Made by a program: the position numbers and the translations under genes. The notes beneath the pieces are model-generated. The model made no database searches. It was not told the origin of the DNA and saw nothing but the letters and a program-made list of their open reading frames with translations. From the NCBI GenBank assembly GCA_050084985.1, contig JBITNC010000001.1:65472001-65536000 (forward strand): a stretch of DNA of 64,000 nt. Direction: 5' to 3'. Source of the stretch: Nageia nagi. Lineage: Eukaryota; Pinophyta. This document shows positions 56,511-64,000 of this stretch, one piece after another (the stretch's first letter is position 1; each line of letters starts with the position of its first letter).

Positions 56511-57304
56511 CTTGAACTTCATTGAATTATTCACCAAGCCCCTTCCTGAAGCTTAGTTCTGTAAGCTTAGGGATGCTATCAGGTTGGTAAAGTTTCCCTC
56601 AAGAGGGAGTGAAGTTTGAATTCTTGTATTGAATTCATATTTGTGATGATAACTTCACCTTAGAAGGATTTTATGTTGTATAGTGTTGATTTTGTTGTAC
56701 ACTATTGTGGTAGGTTTGCTTTGCATGAAGAACTTGTTGTACAATTTTTTGAGCAAAATATTGGCCAATCTATCACTATTTATTTATCTATGTATGAGGA
56801 ACTCATATATGACTTTTGATACTATTCAGTTATCCATATATGAGGAACTCATTTGTGCATTTTATTTTGCTATATTTTGTAATGATAATCACCACATGTT
56901 TTATATACAAAAAGTGATTATGAATTTTGGCTTGGCATCTTCATGATTAATTATAGAGCACCATTTATTATTTTATGATGGTATTGTTTGATACATCTAT
57001 CTTTGATTATATGAATGTGTTGCATCTAACTGATCTTGTTGTTTGATCTACTTATGACTTGTAGGTCTTCTTGATTGTAGGTTAGTTACTTCCAATGTGT
57101 GAGCTCGTAGAGACTCATCATGACTTCCATTTGGATGACTACTTGATGTACATTGAAATTGGTTATGGTTAATTATTGTATTATAAACCATTTCCTAAAA
57201 TGGTAAAGCAGTGAGTCTCAAACTAAGATCTTACTTATTTTACAAAGATACTATTTGTTTCTTCTCTCTTATTCACTCTATCCAAATATTGCATTAAGAG
57301 GGAG
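56511..57304 (+). pseudogene. Second Copia-B pol terminus and 3' region
   Basis: 56511-56619 repeats the last 36 codons of copia pol (ELFTKPLPEA, then RLVKFPSRGSEV) and ends in TGA, with its PPT-like tract at 56601-56609. The 3' region follows with a hairpin-unit copy (56711-56735), a GAGACTCA / TGAGTCTC pair (57112, 57210), an ACCATTT-type hairpin (about 57189-57206) and the PPT AAGAGGGAG (57296-57304). Everything between PBS and the pol end is missing. Confidence 0.8.
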
Positions 57305-57793
57305 TGTTGGAATGTATAATGCATTATTGTAAAGGTTTTGTTATAATAATCTTTATAAATTCACTAATACTTAATGGTATCATAGATACCTTAAGTATTT
57401 AAGTGAATATGATAATGTAACTTGGCCTACACTCCATGTCATGAGCATGACCTTTAGGTAAAATGGAGTAGCATGCCATGCCTTTGTACAATGGATAAAA
57501 AGATGATCCAAAGGTGGATTTTGGCCTATAAATAGAAGTCCCTTTCTTTATGATCACTCAATTTGTGAAGTAAAGTTATGCTATAGGATAGTGTTTAAGA
57601 GATGAGATCAAGACAATTGTAAAAGTTTCATATTTGTGAATGAAGTAAGATCTAATTAGTGGATGTACTCCTAGTTGGAGTAATCTCTTAACTCACTTTG
57701 TGAGATTTCCTTCTTGAGTTATCTTGATGTTAGTTTGAATTCCCATGAGATATAGGTATTTAGGATTGTATTAGTTATATTTCTAACCCTTCA
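57305..57793 (+). repeat. Copia-B LTR, right copy
   Basis: A 489-bp LTR with TATAAATA at 57527-57534, ending CCTTCA. The flank (CATAT) does not match the left flank of the 27890 LTR (TCGAG). Confidence 0.8.
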
Positions 57794-58310
57794 CATATTA
57801 TGAGGTATTTTACTCAAAGTTAGAGGACCCATAATTTACAATGAAAATGGCAAAGCAAGAGCCTAAAAGCCTTAAGGTAGACTCTTCAATCAAGGGAAAA
57901 AAATCTAGTGAACTCAAAGGAGGCTTCTAGTGATAAAGATCCCTCTTTTTCCAACTTAGGATATCAAGAGAAGCCCTTGAGAAGAAAGAGAAAAAATTAG
58001 TTAGCACTCCTTTCAAAGGGAAAGAAAGGAAATTTGATTCTTCTCATTATCATTTAAGGAGGAAATCGAATGACTTGGTGAGGGAGGAATTTGTTTGTAA
58101 TTTGAATGATTCAAAGAATGTATCTCCCAAAAAGAAAAAAAGAAAAAAATCCAACTAGATACATCCATTGGTAAGAAAGGAAAATCAAAGTTAGAGGTAG
58201 CTTCCAAGTAGGAAGAGTCCCTATCATAACTGGACAATTTAGAGGCAACAATTGGTGCCCATGCTGGGATGATCAAGCTAGCTAATGAAACCTTAAGAGT
58301 GTCTAATAGG
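57794..58310 (+). pseudogene. Unidentified element fragment, LTR-free copy
   Basis: Contains the uninterrupted version of the Lys/Arg-rich reading found at 13697 and 62538 (SSDKDPSFSNLGYQEKPLRR, then KKKRKK), open from about 57920 to 58158. No domain is recognised. It shows what the sequence looked like before the minus-strand LTR insertion. Confidence 0.5.
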
Positions 58311-59365
58311 TTTTGTCACAACCCCAAGAGGACCTCTTTCCAATGCATGAGTTCATTATTTTAAGTAATAAAAATGGAGTCTCCCCCATTTTCCTAAAAT
58401 TGAACCAAGTAAAAACAAAATCTCCTTTATCAACATTTTAAAAAAAATGCACTTAAAAAGGTCTCCCTCATTGCAATTTTACCTTAAAATAATTTCTTTA
58501 ATACTAAGGAAAAAATTATCATTTTAAAAATTGCCACATTTTTACCACAGAACAAAAATTCATCCTTTTTCAATATTAAAGTACTTTAGTAAAAAAAAAA
58601 TCATTGCAATTTTTTCTTAGGGACCTTTCATAAATGTTAAATAAAATTCCCCCTTTTAACACTTAAAAAATTGCCATATTCATTAAAAAAAAATAAAAAA
58701 TTATCCAAAGTGAATATTTATTCCCAAAAGGCATCCAATGCATATGTTCACAATTCTAAGTAATAGGCATTTACGCATTCATAAGAAAAAAATTCCCCCT
58801 TTTCACTTAAAAATAAATGCCTTTCCAAGTAAAAATTATCTCCTTAAAACATTGTGTCCTCAAGAATAATAAAAAAATTAATAATTATCCTACAAGAGGG
58901 CATGCACATCATACCTCATAAATATTTTGTCTTCCTATGCTCATTAATTATGAGTTCATACCCAATTTAAGTTATCTTCTTAAGCAAGGTAAAATGATGA
59001 GATAAATTGATTTAACTAATTAACTTGCCAAAAAAGATAAATAAATCCTGTTTTATAAGACTAACAACATTTATGAGAGGGTATGGACAACACTTAGCTT
59101 AAAAGAAATAAATTTTGCATTTATTGATGAAGAGCCCTAATAATTACAATAGGGAGGGAGGATCAACAAATGAACCACATGATGATTAATACAAGCATGC
59201 CAAGAAGGGTGGTGGTCATGTGAGAAGTCACTTACCAAATTGATGTTGTAGCACCTCCATGGATTGAGCTACCAAGTACTGTTGATAAATGGGATTCATA
59301 CATGGTGGAGATTGAAGGAAACTCAATTTTTTTAGGTTAAAACTATAAAGAGACTAGGGTGGCAC
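58311..59365. other. AT-rich, no gene seen
   Basis: Low-complexity sequence with repeated CCCCCTTTT / AAAATTGCC phrases. No open frame of note. Confidence 0.5.
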
Positions 59366-60034
59366 ATGTATTTTTTCTACATAATGAGAACCATGATTGG
59401 GAGAAAGAGAACTAAGCCTAAGAGTGGTGAAAACTATAAGAAGGATCCCATAGTCTGGGAAATCATGTGTAATGGGGGAATCAAGGGCTTTGTAGAGACC
59501 TTAGATGGTCATAACCTAGAGTGGTCTAGGGAGGTTGCAGATTCTTAGGATGAGGAACAGGTCGAAGTTAATGACCATCAATTCTATATTAGTGCAAAAT
59601 TGATATCGTAGGCTATAAGGATGGTTAATACTAGGGTAAAATATTGCAGACAGATCCAGTCAACCGTAAAGGAGGTACAAACCTTCCTTGAGCTAGGTGA
59701 ATCGATACCCAAGAGATGTCTTTCAGCTTATGTGGTAGCAAATATTCCATATCTATGGAATGAATTTGCTAGGGCCTTGATGAAATTATTTACCTTGGAA
59801 GGGTGGCACTCAAAGATTAGTAGATTCCATTTTCCCATTTTAGCTCACTTCAGAGGTAAAATACCAGTAAACTTGCCTTACTTCTTATTTCACTCAACGA
59901 TCTCATTTATCCATAGAAAAAGGGTACGCATGCCTCTCCATAAGGGATTGATAAAACTTCTTATCAATTATGCTATGCGGGGTGAGATGAATTATTCCTT
60001 TGCAAATGGTTCCTCTAGAGATACAACCAAATGA
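59366..60034 (+). pseudogene. Transposon-like protein remnant, unassigned
   Basis: Two pieces in the same frame: 59366-59548 (ending EWSREVADS) and 59621-60034. A DEEQVEVNDHQFYISAKLIS stretch lies between them, with stops at about 59546 and 59609. The second part has the feel of plant transposon-encoded proteins (LGESIPKRCLSAY, ARALMKLFTLEGW, then PLHKGLIKLLINYAM). I cannot name the family with confidence. Together with the Lys/Arg-rich fragment upstream it may be one element. Confidence 0.35.
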
Positions 60035-61952
60035 TCTTTCTCCCCCTCAACACCACCTAAATCCCCCTTCACCTGCTCTTGCACTTGAGTATGTATCTCT
60101 AGATAGTATATCCTATCTAATAATGAATATGGATTCACCAAGGATTATCTAAGATATACCAATTGATATATTTGATAACTTATAGTCAGTTGAAGATCCT
60201 ATAAAGATGGTGGAGGAAATTTCACCTATGGATCAAGATACTTTAGCTTTGGAAATCCTAGCGCAACAGTTGAGGTAGAACCAAAGACTACCCAACAGGA
60301 AGGAAGTTATTTTAGATAAAAAAAAGACCTTTCAAATTCTTCTTCAACATCATAGACTAAGGGACTCAAAGGAATGGAATAATATCAAAAGCATTGGGAT
60401 GATGATTTCACATCCAAGAAGAAGCAAGTTGAGGTATCTATAGCCCTACTACATGATGAGATCCTAGAAGCAATCCCAATTCACATAGAGGAGGGCTTCC
60501 AAAATAGAGTTGGAAATCTTTTGGTAAAACTTTTATGTCCACAAAAGAGATTCAAAGGTATTCAAACACCATAGCTTAAATGATCATGCCTTTTTATAGG
60601 TGGTATACCCTATAGAGAATACATATGATTGATATGGCATGATAAACAATAATGTTTTATCTTTATTTTAAAATGTGTATCAAATTTCCTAATTTTAGAA
60701 ATTAAAATGTAAAGATATGTTTTGGGAGCCTTGTTTAAAAAATATCTTTAATAAATTTACCCTTACAAAAAGAAGTGTCATAATAATTAAAAAAGTAAGG
60801 GAGGGTAAAAAAATAAGGGGGGTTTGAAGGGTTAAGTAGCGACATTAGTAGGGATAGGTAGCCTTAAGAGAAAGAGAGGATGGGAAGGGGGAGCCATGGG
60901 CACCCTCAAGGGGGTTGTAAGGAGATGGAAAGCTGGGGCAGGATAGATAGAATGGAGCAAGATGTGGTGGGTCACTCAAGCAAGAGTCTCCAAGGTAAAT
61001 CCCTATCCCCCTTTTTGTTGCATGATACTGGGAGCCACCACGATGGTTGGGTTGTAGGGAATCAAGCTTGTTCACATGGAGAGGAAGCTTAGAAGTGTCT
61101 ACATAGCATGTGGAGGCTAGAAGATGGAGGGATGGTCCTCTTGTTAGCAATGTGGGACAATGAGGTTACCATCATACTATGTACAAGATAGTTTTGGTTG
61201 CACATGGTATAATGGAAAGGAGATGTAAACCTAAAACACTTGAGTGTACATTGAGGGTAGGCATCCTATGGAAGCAATATGTTAAGCTTAGAAGCATCAG
61301 ATTATGCACCAAGGGAGCAGGGTTCAAGCTGCATACTACTGGAGTAAAGGTTGTAGGAGATGGCACCATGTCACAATCAAGGAATAGGTTATAGTGTTGA
61401 GAGGGCATGGGGTTGGGAAGTCTCTAGTCTCCATATTAAATAAAAAAAATCTTTATAAAAATTAAAAGCATATCCCCCCTTGATTTAAAATTTTTCTAAT
61501 GTAAAAAGTAGTTTTAATGTTATTTTTGTTTCAAAATAAACACTTTAGTATTGTAAAAAAAATTATTTTCAAAATAAATCCCCCTTTTAAAAAATTATGA
61601 TTCTTTTATATTTTTTTATTTTTTTCTAAAAAGAATTTAAAAAAATCTCATCCCACAAAACAATAACCTTATTATTGTAGTGTAAAAAAAAAATTGCAAT
61701 GCTTTTTTTAAATTACAAATTTTGCATAATATATTATTGCTCTCAATATATATATATAATCACTAACATAAATTTTTGTAGTAAAAAAAATAGCCACAAT
61801 ATATTATATTATTGAAGCAATATTTGCTGAGAAATTGAACTAACATAATTATAACCAAAAATGTTAGTATCATAATGAACTAGTCAAAAAATTTGAAAAA
61901 AAGAGGATAGGAAATTAAAACTTCACTTGATTTTACCTCTCAAAAATGAAGG
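60035..61952. other. Decaying element sequence, then AT-rich filler
   Basis: 60035-60580 has coding-like but broken sequence. 60830-61430 is more G-rich (runs of GGGG and AGATGGAGGG) with short open frames and no identifiable product. 61440-61950 is low-complexity A/T. Confidence 0.45.
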
Positions 61953-62007
61953 TGAACCTCCAAAGATGTTAAAGATGAAAACTCTAAGTATGGCTCTAGA
62001 TACCGAT

Positions 62008-62537
62008 TGAAAGAATCAAGCTTACAAGACTAATTCCTAATTACCTAAGATTACTTGAAGAATATTTCAAATCCTTAAGCATTAAGAACACACACTCAAA
62101 ATAATATTCATACAAGATAATACCAATATAAAGTGATTCCTCCAACCATGGAAGAACATCCACTAATCTAAGATCTTATTCCTTAATTAGCACTCTCTTA
62201 CAATTCACTTTCTCACTTCTCATAACACCTAAACAACAGCATAACTTTGCTACAAACTTGAGTGAGCAATCTCAAGGAGAGGGCCTTCTATGTATAGACC
62301 AAAATCTTCCCTTGAATCACCATATTAGTCATTGTACAATGTCATGACATGCATCACCCTTTTACCTAGGGGGCATGCGTATGAGATGAAGTGTAGGATA
62401 CGTTATATTATCATATTTATAAATACATAAAAGGTATCTAAGGATACTTTTAAGTATTCATAAATTTGAATTATCATATTCAATATTTAGTGAATTACAT
62501 TAAGAAACCTTACAATAATGCATTATACATTCCAACA
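62008..62537 (-). mobile_element. Truncated copia 5' end: LTR plus PBS, second copy
   Basis: A 530-bp minus-strand LTR with the intact start TGTTGGAATG, where the 13167-13696 copy has TGTTGCAATG. The same degenerate PBS and about 40-bp leader lie at 61953-62007. Confidence 0.8.
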
Positions 62538-62960
62538 AAAGATCTCTCTTTTTCCAACTTAGGGAATTAAGAGAAACCCTTGAGAAAAAAGAGAAGAAAA
62601 TTCTCTGCAACTCCCCCCAAAGGTAAAGAAAAAATGTTAGATGCTTTCCATCATTGTTTAAGGAGGAAATCCAAGGACTCGATGAGGGAGGAGATTTTCT
62701 ATAATTTGGTTGATTCAAGGGATGTATGTCACAAAAAGAAAAAAGAAAACAATTCCAACAAAGACCTCACTTGTAAGAAAGGAAAATAAAAGATGGAGGT
62801 GGCTCCAAAGTAGAAAGAGACCCTATCATAGTTGGAAAATTTAGAGGCAATAATTAGTGCCCATGTAGGGATGATCAAGTTGGATATTGAATCCAATAGA
62901 GAGATTACCAAGGCTTTCAAATCTCTAAAGATAAATCTCTTAGAAGTAGGTTCTAACTGA
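62538..62960 (+). pseudogene. Lys/Arg-rich fragment, third copy
   Basis: Near-identical to 13697-14080 (RKKRRKFSATPPKGKEK, then RRKSKDSMREEIF). Broken by stops after about 62790. No domain recognised. Confidence 0.45.
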
Positions 62961-64000
62961 GGGGTCCAAGGTTTGAGGTTGCTGATTTTGAATTACCTTT
63001 TTCTTTTGGAGTTGATTCCAAATCTCTTAAGTTTAGCTTTTTTTCGGGAGTTGATCTCATCTTATATTATATATATATATATATATATATATTGGTTTAG
63101 TTTCTTTTTCAATTATAATGACTATTACTTATGTTTAGTAATTTTGTTATACTTAGGCCTAAATACTTCCATAAAAATGTAAAGGTTGAGGGTTTTCCTC
63201 AAAATTCCAATTCTCAATTGGTATCAAGAAAATGAAAAATAATCAAAAGTTTTAGATTTTTAAAATTACTAATTCAATTTATTTGATGAGGAACATGTGA
63301 AACATTCATAAGTTTAGAAAGATTTAATAATTTAATAAATATAATCTTCACTAGTTATTTTGTATATTTCATCTCGTAAAATATAAAGAATTTTTAAATA
63401 TATTTAACTTTAAAATAAAAAATGACACATTTAAATCAAGGAATACTTAAATGATACCAGATTGATTATTTATGAAAGCATAAAAAATCATTTATTATGC
63501 CTGTATAGTAATAAAGAGGTGGTTGAGAGCTCATGGGTTGCTTACTCACAATTACAATATTTTTACAAAAAAATTGTTGAAATTATTATATAATTTTTTT
63601 AATATTTAATTTTTATTTTGTGATATTTTTTGTTGGGTATGTTTCATCCTTCATAAAGGAAATATTATGTACAACTACATTTTGGTGCAAGTGCGAAACA
63701 AAGATCCTTTACTACTCCACATGAGACAAAATTTGATATGGAGATTCTACACATTCATACCTTTCCAACGATCTGAAGAACACATAAAATAGAGCTCTAG
63801 GTAAAATGTTATGGCTTCTACAAGTTGACTATTTTTATAAAGATTGCACCTACGTTTTCCAAGGGTAGAGTTGGATAAAATGTAATGGGTGGTTTTAGCC
63901 CATGGTTTTATGCTCATTGTATTGTAATACTACTATGTGGTATTTGGATGGATTTATCTTATCAATATGGTAGTGTAATATGCATCAAGTATCTTTTAGA

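Larger units (their letters stand above)
61953..64000. repeat. Copy 2 of the 2-kb composite direct repeat
   Basis: Matches 13112-15258 from TGAACCTCCAAAGATG to the window end. It contains the minus-strand LTR (62008-62537), the Lys/Arg-rich fragment (62538-62790), a single copy of the unit duplicated at 14081, a (TA)n tract (63065-63092) and the AT-rich tail. Confidence 0.9.

Noticed and set aside
60845-61150. 101-codon minus-strand frame in the G-rich patch
   Set aside because: No homology features, and the overlapping plus-strand frames are equally open, so it is a composition effect.

Overview
This is plant nuclear DNA, probably from a large, repeat-rich genome. A gymnosperm is my best guess, but it is an inference from TE load and low gene density, not a diagnosis. 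Only one locus looks like an intact host gene: an intronless LRR receptor-like protein on the minus strand (16086-18416). Almost everything else is LTR retrotransposon, in nested layers of different age. A run of 100 N (28532-28631) marks a scaffold gap.

Left part. A decayed Ty3/gypsy element, Gypsy-1 (PBS-like site near 981, gag 1313-2903, protease 12637-13131), is split by a young, complete Ty1/copia element, Copia-A (2952-12089). Copia-A has 503-bp LTRs differing at 4 positions, a GTTAA target duplication, a Met-type PBS, an AAGGGGGAG polypurine tract and one polyprotein frame (6622-10533). That frame has a single in-frame TAG, and the first integrase Asp is replaced by Gly. Its 3-kb leader looks like an intron and carries GC-rich, PPR-like gene debris. 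Between pol and the 3' LTR are nine covarying hairpin units. A composite of a truncated minus-strand copia LTR plus an unidentified element (13112-15258) recurs as a direct repeat at 61953-64000.

Middle. After the LRR gene come about 9 kb of AT-rich DNA with no confident gene, a 271-bp tandem repeat (25176-25711) and a near-perfect 207-bp foldback element (26157-26363) flanked by 80-bp direct repeats.

Right part. A triple nest. Copia-B (5' LTR 27890-28383; pol remnants and 3' LTRs 53267-57793) contains a giant Tat/Ogre-like gypsy element, Gypsy-T (3' end of its 5' LTR 28632-28807, 3' LTR 52155-53266). Gypsy-T in turn contains a gag-only LTR element on the minus strand (36530-42076). Gypsy-T has gag, protease, a G-patch-like segment, RT, two RNase H domains and integrase with no indel in the pol frame, only nonsense codons. 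It also has extra ORFs downstream of integrase and an antisense plant-mobile-domain ORF (48477-50387).

Most notable signals: (1) an unrecognised domain of about 95 residues, spacing W-x(32-35)-C-x2-W-x10-C-x(34-36)-[VM]-I-x-D-[YF]-[ST]-x2-F, present three times in Gypsy-T; (2) a dispersed near-palindromic GATCGTTGACGATC motif in Gypsy-T LTR and UTRs; (3) hairpin arrays in the non-coding parts of three unrelated elements; (4) PPR-like sequence inside the Copia-A leader.
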